Source: an uncultured Erysipelotrichaceae bacterium (GTDB taxonomy: Bacteria; Bacillota_I; Bacilli_A; Erysipelotrichales; Coprobacillaceae). From it: a DNA stretch of 5,746 nt. Made by a program: the position numbers and the translations under genes. This document shows positions 1-5,746 of the stretch, in pieces; the stretch's first letter is position 1; each line of letters begins with the position of its first letter. The notes beneath the pieces are model-generated. The model did not search any database, was not told the origin of the DNA, and saw nothing but the letters and a program-made list of their open reading frames with translations. The stretch spans positions 1 to 5,746 of the forward strand of contig UQVG01000143.1 in assembly GCA_900544435.1 (NCBI GenBank), written 5' to 3'.

Positions 1-419
1 GGATTGAAGGTGCTTTGAATATGAATTTTCTGTTGTACATCATTTTGTGTCACAAGGATTCCTTTTGTCCCCTTTCTTCCAGTCAATATGAAGTTATCGT
101 CTCCATTTTTCTTTCCATGGTAAACGAGATTTTTAAAATAGAGATAAGTTTCCTTGTCTTTCTCTACTGGCACCGTAATATCCGCATATTTCTTCCCTTT
201 TGGAGATGAGATCCTTGTCTCTGGCAATGAGATCGTCTGTATATCAGAATCGTTTCTTTGTTCGTTGTGTTGAATCTCTTTGTCTGCCGGATGCTGATTC
301 AATATGATCTGTGCAAGCATTGCCTGTTCCTTGCCGATTCCATTTAACTGTTCGTATTGCTGCTCTGTCATATAAGAATCATATGCATATGCAAATGGCA
401 GTGCATATTTATTCTTATA
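1..419 (-). other. YfhO-family membrane protein fragment fused in frame (residues 1718 to at least 1856)
   Basis: After YLDITLYK the frame continues with NKYALPFAYAYDSYMTEQQY, then LNGIGKEQAMLAQIILNQ, and later ETYLYFKNLVYHG and ILTGRKGTKGILVTQN. I recognise 'ALPxxxxYDxY(I/M)(S/T)E..Y..L....+..A(M/L)L' and 'TYLYFKNL' from the extracellular loop of YfhO-type multi-spanning proteins (glycosyltransferase-like, involved in glycosylation of lipoteichoic acid), which lies between the late transmembrane helices. The transmembrane part before it is absent and the part after is beyond the window. Base composition differs from the rest: I count 139 G/C in positions 1-360 (39%) against 101 in 541-900 (28%). 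Gln uses CAG in 7 of 13 cases, against one in more than 50 in the body. Either an assembly chimera or a true fusion; not part of the original surface protein. Confidence 0.6.
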
Positions 420-3400
420 TAATGTGATATCTAAGTATTTTCCTACTTTATATCCTTTTGTATTTGTTTCAATAAGTTCATTTGCTTGTGCTTCTTTTAC
501 TTCTAATACGATTTCTACTTTCTTACCTTCTGCTACTTCACTTAATTCATTTGCTGTTATTTCTTTGTTTTCAATAAGGAGATCTATAACTTCATCTCTA
601 CTTATTTCTACATCTCCTGTTGTTTTAACAGTAAATGATCCTGTTCCTATCTTATCATTTTCTTTTGGTAAGATTACATAGCTATATTCAAAGGATCCTG
701 TATGGTTATTTCCTTTAGCTTTGATTGTTAGAACATGTTTTCCTTCTTTTGTTGCTTGATTATCTAATACTTCATAATCTTCTTTATTTAATGCTTTTCC
801 ATTGACTAAAACTTGTTCTACTTCTTGTGTTTGTTTTTCTCCTGTATATTTTAAAACATTTCCTAATACAACTGTTCCTTTATCAATCGATAATGGATTA
901 ATTGTATATGTTCCATCTTTAAAAGTAATATCATAATTTGGATTTGATCCTTCTTTTTGACTTACTTTTATCTTATATGTTCCTACATCTTCTCCTTCTT
1001 GTCTTGTAAAAATGATACTTGTTAATTTATCATTACCAATAAGTTTATCATTTACATATGTAAATTCAGAGTCTTCATCTCCATATGTCTTTGATGCATC
1101 ATTTGCAGTAACTGTAATCTTTTTAGCTTTAACAGTAAGATTTATTTCTTTAGATACTTTTTTATAATTCTTACTTTCTTTTTGAATTACTGTAATGTTG
1201 ACTTTACCTGCTCCTTTGATAACTACATTACCTTCACTATCTACAGTAGCTACTTTTTCATCGCTACTTGCATATTCAATAGCTGATTCATTATCTTTAC
1301 TTTGAGCATGAATTGTAAATGCTTCATCACCATAAATCTTTTCAACATCTTTTTGATCAACTGTTAATTCATGATTGATTTTATGAACCGTTAATGTTAC
1401 TTCTTTACTATCACTATCATAGTTATAATCAACTCCTAATGTAACTTTTAATTTTGTTGTACCAGCATTATGAATTGTTACATTACCTTGATCATCTACT
1501 GTTGCTACATCCTCATTACTGCTTGTATAAGATAATTTTCCATTACCTTTATGAGATACTTCTAATTTAAATCCTTGATCACCATATTTTTTATCATTCA
1601 TTTCTTTTACTTCTAATCCAGCATCTGCACCTTTTACTACAAATTCAGCTGTATTTGTACCAGTTAATTTATAATTTTCATCAGTAATACTTGCTGTAAC
1701 AGTATATTTACCAGCATGACTAGGAACTTCTGTTCCATTAACTATTGTTCCATCATACCCTGTTCCTGTGTAAGTTAATGTTACTTTTGGATGATCACCA
1801 TTTTCTATATCATTTAACTTAGCTGTAGCACCTGTAATCTTTTCACCATAAGTACCACCATTAGGTGTAATTGTAACAGTGATATCTTTTGGTTTAATTG
1901 TATAACTTGTTGTTACATTTTCAGGTAACATATAATTTGTATTACTTACTTTTGTTATTTCCGCTTTATAAGTACCTACATTTTTATGTTTATCTCCATC
2001 AACTGTAATTTCACATTTATCACCATTTACTAAGTTATTAACTGTAGCTGTTGGTAATTGTTCTTTACCGTTGTAAGTTAATTCTTTATTCCATTTTAAA
2101 TCAATTGTTCTAGGATTGATTTTATTTGTGATTTCTTGTACATCTACATCTTTAAAGTTTTTATTTCCTTCTACTTTGTAGTAAACTGTATATTCTTTGG
2201 CATCTTTTCCTGTTGGAATTGATGTTGACCAGTTTTGGTTGTCTAAAGAATATTTTACTGTTCCTCCATTAGTAGATGCTGCATTTACTAATTCTTGTTC
2301 ACTTCCATTATATGTTAGTGTTTTTGTTGTTGGTTTCGTAACAACTGGTGTTGCTTTGGTAATATTGAATTTTACTGTTGTATCAACAGTACCGTCTTCC
2401 CATCTATAATTTGTAGGATCTTTTAAAGTCAATTGAACATCATATTCACCTACATTTATACCACCTTTATTTTCTTTAACTGTGTATAGATCATTTTCTG
2501 AAATATTTGCAGTTAATGTTTGTCCTGTATATACTTTGCTTTCTACTGTTGGTTTTTTAACTTTTTCCCAGTTAACTGTAATATTATTTAATGTTGTTTT
2601 ATTTCCTGATTTATCTGTTACTTCGATTTTATATGTTCCTTTTTTTGGAACTAATGTATAAGATGTTACAACTTTGTCATCTACTTTTACTGTATCTAAA
2701 TTGTTATCAGTTACTGTAAATGTTTGTGTTTTCGTATATGTTTGATTACTTTCTACACCTGATACTTGTGGTGCAATCGTATCAATTACGATACCATCTG
2801 TTGAAACATATTTAATATTTCCTGCTTTGTCTGTTACCTTGGCATAAATAACATAATTACTATCTTCACTAAATGTAACAGATGTTCCTTCTTTCCAATC
2901 TACTGATTGTAATTGTTTCTTTGATAGTGATTCTTCACTACCTGATTTATCAACATAATAATAGTATTTATTAACTCCACTACCTTCATCAGTAGCTGTA
3001 ATTTCTGCTTTTTGTGTTTCTTTAAAGAATAAACCGAATGTAATTGTATTTAAAATACTTTTCCATGTTTTATTGGATACCTTTATTTCTGTATCAGGTG
3101 CTGTTATATCAGCTACTCCTTCAACTGTAATATTTGTATCTTTTTGAATATTTTTAATTTTGTATTGGTTATTGTTATCTAATTGAATTGTTTCACCATT
3201 GACCTTAACAGCGAAATCTTTTGTTTTTGAATAGCCTTTATTCAAGGCAAATGTAAGAGTACTTGATTCATTATAATCAACAACTGTATTACTAACACTT
3301 AAAGTATATCCAACTTGACTAGCTGGAACTTTTACTTTGATTTCTTGTCCATTGGCTACATATACTTCTTTTTCAGGTGAAGCATAATAATTTTGACAAT

Positions 3401-5570
3401 CCTTATATCTTACATAGTACTTACCGGTAGATAATCCTTCTACAGTATCTCCAGAAATACTATGCCATTCATTTTCACCATCTTTTCTATATTCCATTGA
3501 TGAATCAACATTATTTAATTTACCATCTGTTCCACCTTTATATGTTGTTCCTGTGGCTGTTACAGATGTTGGTGCTTCTCTATGTGCTTTGACAATTTCG
3601 AATGTAACTGTATTTTGTACAGGTAATTTATAATTTGAATCACTCAATTCAGTTGCAGTTGCAGTATATGTACCTACTTCAGTTTGTTCACCAGAAACAG
3701 TCACGTTACATTTGTCATCTCCAACTGTATTAGTAACAGTTGCTGTTGGAACATGTGGTTTACCATCATATGGAATTTTAAATGTATTTGTTCCATCTAG
3801 TTTCCATGATAAAGTTGCTGTTCTTTGGGTAATAGTAATAAATTTTTGAGGAGACGATCCAGACTTATAAAGATCCGATCCCGAATTATATATACTTAAA
3901 TAATATTTTCCTACGTCTGGATATTCTTTATTGACCTTAACATTTGTATCACGATCATAATATTTATATGAATATTGACAATTATCTAACATACTTTCAG
4001 GGACAAGTTCTGGTTGTTCTCCATATTCCCATGTGTATTTAACAATGCTAGGTGGAGTAGGTTCTGCTTTTAATACGGTAAATTTAAGTGATTTTGTTGT
4101 TAAACTTAAATAATGATTATTTTCAGAAACTACTCCTCTAATACAATAAGTACCAGGTTTTAGACTATTTAGCTCATCTAAACTTATTGATTTATATGCA
4201 CTGTCGTCATCATCATATTTCTTATATTCATAAGAAACGCGTGCATCTGTCGGAACATAGTAATGACCATTTCCTGTATTCACTTCTACACGTGGACCAA
4301 ATTTTGATTGATATCCTTGATAAGTATATTCACAATTATCTTGTTTATTCCAATTCTTATCGTAAAAATATATTTTATTTGTCCAATATTCTGCTTTCGT
4401 AATTGTGAATTCTCCAGAAACTGAAACTTGATCCATTGTTAGAGTTACTGAATAATCTCCTGGTTCTGTTGGTCTTTTTGATAATTGTTGACCATTTTGA
4501 TAATATGTTAATTTGTATGAATCTCCTGATATTGGAAAACTATTGGTATTCTTACCATTGGCATTTTCAACCCAAGCAGTGGTTTCTCTGTTATACTCTC
4601 CGTTTTGTGTTTTTAATACTATTTTTGCTGTTGTAGTATCTGGATCCTGATAATCACATTCATTATTTCTTTCTTCTTCACTACAATAACCTTTTATTGT
4701 TTTTCCACTTTCATCACTGTTATCAAGTACATAGTTCCATTTGTGAACATGTTTTGCTAAATAAATATATTGACCTTCTTCGTCATATTTAAGATCAACT
4801 TTGTATAAATTATCACTATTTTTTACAAATTTGATTTTACTCAAATCATTTCTACTTACTCCTCTTGGAGATATTCTGTGTTTTTTTCCATCGTTTATTT
4901 TATAATCAATATCAATTGTAATAGGATCTCCATTATATTCTGAAAGATCAATTGTACCATTCTCACCAAGTTGAACATCTACTCCACAACTTTCATCAAA
5001 CTTTACATTTTTTAGTTTAAGTACTGTCGCTTTATTGTAAATACCAATACGATTTGCTTTAATTGTGACATCATTAACATTCAAAACTCCCTCTTTAGAG
5101 TTAAGTCCAACTTTATCAGATACAATCGTTCCACCACTACCATTGATTGTCATTGTTCCTAAATTTCCAACAAATCCACATAGACAGTAAACATCACTCC
5201 CACTATAAGTGAATGTATGACCATTCATATTAATAGTTACATCTGTATTCCTGTCAGTCGTAATAAAATCAAACCTTCCATTTTTATCAGGATCATTAAT
5301 AACATCGCCTAATATATTTAAAGCTATCGTTCCTATTTTAGAGCTATTATATTGTACACGAACTTTTGTACCAGCATTTTCCCATGTAGAATACTTCTTA
5401 GTATAATACGTACCTCCTGATAAATAATATGTTCCTGGTGTACTTGTATAATACGTACTTCCATCACTTGAAATATAAGTATCTGCCGCAAATACATTTA
5501 CAGGTACTTGTGTAAAAATCATCATGAATGTAAGTATACTTGCTATTATTTTCTTTATTTTTATCTTCAT
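1..5570 (-). CDS. Giant secreted multi-Ig-like surface protein (3' end outside window; in-frame YfhO-like tail)
   Basis: A single frame runs from ATG (5568-5570) through 1856 complete codons to the window edge without a stop, so the C-terminus is missing. The start is supported by a GGGGAGG ribosome binding site 11 nt upstream and by an immediate signal peptide: MKIKIKK, a hydrophobic core, then VFA|AD cleaved after residue 28. The mature protein has a Tyr/Gly/Thr-rich N-terminus, a probable beta-helix, a two-Cys module, and tandem Ig-like modules of about 70-110 residues joined by KA/KP/KI linkers. It has no other obvious membrane helix and no enzyme motif. Proteins of this build in Firmicutes are surface adhesins or matrix proteins, usually anchored at the C-terminus by LPXTG or similar; no anchor is visible here. 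Residues about 1718-1856 differ in composition and resemble YfhO, so the true C-terminus may be different. The precise binding partner is unknown. Confidence is high for the gene and moderate for the surface/adhesin role. Confidence 0.93.
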   Translation of the reverse strand, partial: MKIKIKKIIASILTFMMIFTQVPVNVFAADTYISSDGSTYYTSTPGTYYLSGGTYYTKKYSTWENAGTKVRVQYNSSKIGTIALNILGDVINDPDKNGRFDFITTDRNTDVTINMNGHTFTYSGSDVYCLCGFVGNLGTMTINGSGGTIVSDKVGLNSKEGVLNVNDVTIKANRIGIYNKATVLKLKNVKFDESCGVDVQLGENGTIDLSEYNGDPITIDIDYKINDGKKHRISPRGVSRNDLSKIKFVKNSDNLYKVDLKYDEEGQYIYLAKHVHKWNYVLDNSDESGKTIKGYCSEEERNNECDYQDPDTTTAKIVLKTQNGEYNRETTAWVENANGKNTNSFPISGDSYKLTYYQNGQQLSKRPTEPGDYSVTLTMDQVSVSGEFTITKAEYWTNKIYFYDKNWNKQDNCEYTYQGYQSKFGPRVEVNTGNGHYYVPTDARVSYEYKKYDDDDSAYKSISLDELNSLKPGTYCIRGVVSENNHYLSLTTKSLKFTVLKAEPTPPSIVKYTWEYGEQPELVPESMLDNCQYSYKYYDRDTNVKVNKEYPDVGKYYLSIYNSGSDLYKSGSSPQKFITITQRTATLSWKLDGTNTFKIPYDGKPHVPTATVTNTVGDDKCNVTVSGEQTEVGTYTATATELSDSNYKLPVQNTVTFEIVKAHREAPTSVTATGTTYKGGTDGKLNNVDSSMEYRKDGENEWHSISGDTVEGLSTGKYYVRYKDCQNYYASPEKEVYVANGQEIKVKVPASQVGYTLSVSNTVVDYNESSTLTFALNKGYSKTKDFAVKVNGETIQLDNNNQYKIKNIQKDTNITVEGVADITAPDTEIKVSNKTWKSILNTITFGLFFKETQKAEITATDEGSGVNKYYYYVDKSGSEESLSKKQLQSVDWKEGTSVTFSEDSNYVIYAKVTDKAGNIKYVSTDGIVIDTIAPQVSGVESNQTYTKTQTFTVTDNNLDTVKVDDKVVTSYTLVPKKGTYKIEVTDKSGNKTTLNNITVNWEKVKKPTVESKVYTGQTLTANISENDLYTVKENKGGINVGEYDVQLTLKDPTNYRWEDGTVDTTVKFNITKATPVVTKPTTKTLTYNGSEQELVNAASTNGGTVKYSLDNQNWSTSIPTGKDAKEYTVYYKVEGNKNFKDVDVQEITNKINPRTIDLKWNKELTYNGKEQLPTATVNNLVNGDKCEITVDGDKHKNVGTYKAEITKVSNTNYMLPENVTTSYTIKPKDITVTITPNGGTYGEKITGATAKLNDIENGDHPKVTLTYTGTGYDGTIVNGTEVPSHAGKYTVTASITDENYKLTGTNTAEFVVKGADAGLEVKEMNDKKYGDQGFKLEVSHKGNGKLSYTSSNEDVATVDDQGNVTIHNAGTTKLKVTLGVDYNYDSDSKEVTLTVHKINHELTVDQKDVEKIYGDEAFTIHAQSKDNESAIEYASSDEKVATVDSEGNVVIKGAGKVNITVIQKESKNYKKVSKEINLTVKAKKITVTANDASKTYGDEDSEFTYVNDKLIGNDKLTSIIFTRQEGEDVGTYKIKVSQKEGSNPNYDITFKDGTYTINPLSIDKGTVVLGNVLKYTGEKQTQEVEQVLVNGKALNKEDYEVLDNQATKEGKHVLTIKAKGNNHTGSFEYSYVILPKENDKIGTGSFTVKTTGDVEISRDEVIDLLIENKEITANELSEVAEGKKVEIVLEVKEAQANELIETNTKGYKVGKYLDITLYKNKYALPFAYAYDSYMTEQQYEQLNGIGKEQAMLAQIILNQHPADKEIQHNEQRNDSDIQTISLPETRISSPKGKKYADITVPVEKDKETYLYFKNLVYHGKKNGDDNFILTGRKGTKGILVTQNDVQQKIHIQSTFN
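370..420. repeat. 10+7 bp inverted repeat at the YfhO junction
   Basis: The ten bases at 370-379 (atataagaat) are perfectly complementary to 411-420, and 381-387 (atatgca) to 402-408. A one-by-two-base internal loop (380 / 409-410) separates the two stems and a 14-base loop (388-401) closes them. A 12-base self-palindrome, catatgcatatg, lies at 380-391. The structure spans exactly the point where composition and protein family change. It is inside an open frame, so it is not acting as a terminator. Confidence 0.75.
411..893 (-). other. Last native segment of the surface protein: Ig-like unit plus pre-C-terminal domain (residues 1560-1720)
   Basis: Residues 1560 to about 1636 form one more Ig-like unit (LKYTGEKQTQEV, VLVNGKALNKEDYEV, GKHVLTIKAKGNNHTGSF). 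From about 1638 comes a charged segment with EISRDEVIDLL, KKVEIVLEVKEAQ and finally YKVGKYLDITLYK. The 'LEVK...VGxYLDIxLxK' pattern is common near the C-terminus of Gram-positive Ig-like proteins and normally leads into a further strand-rich domain and an anchor. Here it is interrupted at residue about 1718 by unrelated sequence. Confidence 0.6.
894..1121 (-). other. MBG/YDG-type module (residues 1484-1559)
   Basis: The module starts KITVTANDASKTYGDEDSEF, the typical opening of an MBG/YDG repeat. It continues through a VGTYKIKVSQ strand and N-P-N-Y-D-I-T-F to the closing GTYTINP. The TYGD...VGTY...NYDI order matches family members closely. It follows directly on the second Big_2 unit through a short KAK linker. 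Confidence 0.75.
1122..1625 (-). repeat. Two tandem Big_2-type bacterial Ig-like modules (residues 1316-1398 and 1399-1483)
   Basis: Both copies carry the Big_2 core: the first has SSNEDVATVDDQGNVTIHNAG (S1350 onward), the second SSDEKVATVDSEGNVVIKGAG (S1435 onward). Each is followed by a K-x-x-(V/I)-T-V strand and each begins with a T/K-(I/K)-YGD motif (KKYGDQGF and KIYGDEAF). Big_2 modules are beta-sandwich domains known from intimin/invasin-type adhesins and many Firmicute surface proteins, where they act as stalks or binding units. Confidence 0.8.
1632..1892 (-). other. MBG/YDG-type Ig-like module (residues 1227-1313)
   Basis: The module begins PKDITVTITPNGGTYGEKIT, where T-Y-G-(E/D) is the hallmark of YDG/MBG repeats. 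It continues with VTLTYTGTGYDG, an AGKYTVTASITDENY strand pair and a closing AEFVVKG. Such modules are structural repeats in adhesins. It lies between the second Cys-containing repeat and the Big_2 pair. Confidence 0.65.
1893..2111 (-). repeat. Ig-like repeat copy B (residues 1154-1226)
   Basis: This is the partner of the module at 3588-3824. It starts RTIDLKW, then LTYNGKEQLPTATV, GDKCEITVDG, VGTYKAEITKVSNTNYMLP and ends YTIKP. C1186 aligns with C621 of copy A, in the shared DKC-x-(I/V)-TV strand. The copies are clearly homologous but diverged, so this is an old duplication rather than a recent slippage product. Confidence 0.75.
2112..2561 (-). other. Two tandem Ig-like modules (residues 1004-1073 and 1074-1153)
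   Basis: The first runs from KPTVESKVYTGQTL through VGEYDVQLTLKDPTNYRW to VKFNITKA at residue 1073. The second runs from TPVVTKPTTKTLTYNGSEQ through TVKYSLDNQNWSTSIPTG and YTVYYKVEGNKNF to the NP linker before R1154. The signatures are Y-(T/N)-G, V/K-x-Y-x-V and a closing N-x-x-(F/W) strand, as in the MBG/YDG and Flg_new-like Ig modules of Firmicute surface proteins. They are likely spacer units that hold the distal domains away from the cell. Confidence 0.6.
2769..3104 (-). other. TAPDT...ITFGLFFKETQ extracellular module (residues 823-934)
   Basis: The module begins T-A-P-D-T at residue 823 and runs through W836, NTITFGLFFKETQ and AEITATDEGSGVNKYYYYVD to VIYAKVTDKAGN, ending IDTIAP at 934. 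The W...LNTITFGLFFK core followed by D-x-GSG-x-x-x-YYY is recurrent in surface proteins of Gram-positive gut bacteria, next to Ig-like modules. The hydrophobic FGLFF stretch is too short and polar-flanked to be a membrane helix and is probably buried in a beta-sandwich. A further Ig-like unit follows it, up to W1001. Confidence 0.6.
3588..3824 (-). repeat. Ig-like repeat copy A (residues 583-661)
   Basis: This module starts RTATLSW, continues with IPYDGKPHVPTATV, DDKCNVTVSG, VGTYTATATELSDSNYKLP and ends FEIVKA. It is the paralogue of the module at 1893-2111: both share R-T-x-x-L-x-W, Y-(D/N)-G-K, PTATV-x-N, DKC-x-(V/I)-TV, VGTY and NY-x-LP. C621 is conserved between the copies. Copy A carries about five extra residues (LDGTN) after the first strand. 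The Y-x-G-K-x-x-x-P pattern is usual in MBG/YDG-type bacterial Ig-like modules. Confidence 0.75.
4392..4745 (-). other. HKW two-cysteine module followed by an Ig-like segment (residues 276-393)
   Basis: The module opens with HVHKWNYVL and contains C296 and C305 (C-x8-C) in GYCSEEERNNECDY. It continues with TAKIVLKTQ and closes with GEFTITKA at residue 393. I recognise the pattern of H-x-W, a short strand, two Cys and a T-x-x-I-x-L strand from other Firmicute surface proteins, where it occurs as 'H.W.Y...C....C' modules. The two cysteines may form a disulphide or bind a metal; neither is proven by sequence. Confidence 0.5.
4821..5486 (-). other. N-terminal Tyr-rich repeat and probable right-handed beta-helix region (residues 29-250)
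   Basis: Residues about 36-56 contain three short (S/G)TYY repeats (STYYT, GTYYL, GTYYT). Two of them are encoded by an identical 13-base stretch at 5401-5413 and 5446-5458. From about residue 90 the text becomes short alternating strands with N/G turns: VTINMNGHTF, GTMTINGSGG, GVLNVNDVTIKAN, and ATVLKLKNVKF. This rhythm is typical of right-handed parallel beta-helices (pectin-lyase-like folds) in bacterial surface proteins. Three cysteines lie here (C129, C131, C195). The fold is inferred from pattern only; no polysaccharide-lyase catalytic motif is recognisable. Confidence 0.55.
5487..5570 (-). other. Sec signal peptide of the giant surface protein (residues 1-28)
   Basis: The N-terminus has five lysines in the first seven residues (MKIKIKK), then an uncharged core (IIASILTFMMIFTQVPVN), then V-F-A followed by A-D. 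The -3/-1 rule is satisfied by V26/A28, so cleavage is expected after residue 28 (or 29). There is no lipobox cysteine and no YSIRK-type motif. The protein should be exported by Sec and released by a type I signal peptidase. Confidence 0.9.
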
Positions 5571-5664
5571 AACTTTCTTTTCCTCCCCTTATTTAAAATT
5601 ATTATGTTTAAAAGTACTTATTTATTTGCTAATAAAAAAACCTCCCTTGTCTATTCATATTTTA
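5571..5664 (-). other. A/T-rich leader of the surface protein gene
   Basis: The predicted transcript leader is A/T-rich and contains a second Shine-Dalgarno-like AAGGGAGG (5641-5648), followed by T7 but by no ATG at a usable distance. I see no stable hairpin, riboswitch or terminator in it. Confidence 0.4.
5581..5590 (-). promoter_or_regulatory. Ribosome binding site of the surface protein
   Basis: Read on the minus strand this is AAGGGGAGGA. The GGAGG core (5582-5586) lies 11 nt before the ATG, slightly long but normal in Firmicutes. It is the only strong Shine-Dalgarno followed by a start codon, and it fixes the start. Confidence 0.9.
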
Positions 5665-5670
5665 CTATTT

Positions 5671-5700
5671 ATGATACTTTACTTTTTCATTTGTCGTGAA
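5671..5700 (-). promoter_or_regulatory. Candidate sigma-A promoter with weak -35
   Basis: On the minus strand TTCACG (5695-5700; 4 of 6 to TTGACA) is followed after 18 bp by TATCAT (5671-5676; 5 of 6 to TATAAT). Transcription would start near 5664 and give a leader of about 94 nt. The poor -35 overlaps the proximal CATTTCAC repeat, which fits an activator-dependent promoter. TAAAAT at 5659-5664 is an alternative -10 but has no usable -35. Confidence 0.4.
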
Positions 5701-5725
5701 ATGTCGTTTTTAGGGTGTGAAATGC
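5696..5725 (-). promoter_or_regulatory. Direct-repeat operator, LytTR response-regulator type
   Basis: Minus-strand GCATTTCAC (5717-5725) and ACATTTCAC (5696-5704) are 9-bp direct repeats that share eight bases. They are separated by exactly 12 bp, so they recur every 21 bp, two helical turns. Pairs of 9-bp imperfect direct repeats with 12-bp spacers and an aCAnTTcaG-like core are the known binding sites of LytTR-family regulators such as ComE of streptococci. Assignment to a LytTR regulator is inference; the regulator gene is not in the window. Confidence 0.45.
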
Positions 5726-5746
5726 AAATAATAAGAAATAATTATT

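Noticed and set aside
370..420. Inverted repeat as a transcription terminator
   Set aside because: It lies inside an open frame, the stems are A/T-rich and no T-run follows on either strand.
3020..3065. Hydrophobic ITFGLFF stretch as a transmembrane helix
   Set aside because: It is only about seven hydrophobic residues flanked by K, E, N and T, and it belongs to a recurrent soluble extracellular module.
411..5570. Direct tandem DNA repeats or a CRISPR-like array
   Set aside because: The repetitive look is due to Ig-like modules at protein level; the DNA copies are diverged and there are no regularly spaced identical repeats.
5630..5650. Possible rho-independent terminator (GGGAGG followed by T7 on the minus strand)
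   Set aside because: No complementary CCTCCC arm precedes the T-run, so no hairpin can form; the sequence resembles a second Shine-Dalgarno instead.
5629..5658. Nine-codon minus-strand leader ORF (MNRQGRFFY) ahead of the gene
   Set aside because: It has no Shine-Dalgarno sequence upstream, would begin only about six bases after the predicted transcript start, and shows no codon pattern of an attenuator.
5508..5699. Plus-strand 63-codon open frame across the promoter and signal-peptide region
   Set aside because: It is antisense to the signal peptide and leader, has no ribosome binding site and encodes a low-complexity sequence forced by AT-rich DNA. The other plus-strand open frames (15-209, 424-681, 2197-2409, 4187-4402, 4436-4636) are shadows of the same minus-strand gene.

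Overview
The window is almost entirely one very large minus-strand reading frame. It opens at an ATG at 5568-5570 and runs without a stop for 1856 complete codons, leaving the window at position 1. The remaining ~176 bases (5571-5746) are its ribosome binding site, leader and promoter region. The short plus-strand open frames are all antisense shadows of this gene, and I see no RNA gene, CRISPR array, insertion sequence or second complete gene.

The organism is probably a low-GC Firmicute (Bacillota). A gut-associated Erysipelotrichaceae or Clostridia-type bacterium is my best inference, not proven. The reasons are the roughly 28% GC of the sampled body, A/T-ending codons (CAA almost exclusively for Gln), a strong GGGGAGG ribosome binding site and the style of the protein.

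The product is a secreted surface protein read right to left on the minus strand. It has a signal peptide (residues 1-28), a Tyr-rich and probably beta-helical N-terminal region (about 30-250), a two-cysteine module (276-393), and then a long string of Ig-like modules. These include MBG/YDG-type modules ending in KA or KP linkers, a TAPDT/ITFGLFF module, and two Big_2-type modules. The last native segment ends in the VGKYLDITLYK motif usual in such proteins. This looks like an adhesin or matrix/host-binding protein. No enzyme active site is visible.

The main surprise is at about 400-425. Leftward of this point the frame stays open but the sequence changes character: GC rises to about 39%, CAG and GAG codons appear, and the protein becomes recognisably like the extracellular C-terminal part of a YfhO-family membrane protein. 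A 10+7 bp inverted repeat (370-420) sits exactly on the join. This is either a chimeric assembly or amplification artefact or a real gene fusion. I favour the artefact, but the frame is preserved.

The second item of interest is upstream of the gene: two 9-bp direct repeats (A/G)CATTTCAC, separated by exactly 12 bp, overlap a weak -35. That geometry and sequence are typical of binding sites for LytTR-family response regulators such as ComE, and suggest that the gene is under two-component or quorum-type control.
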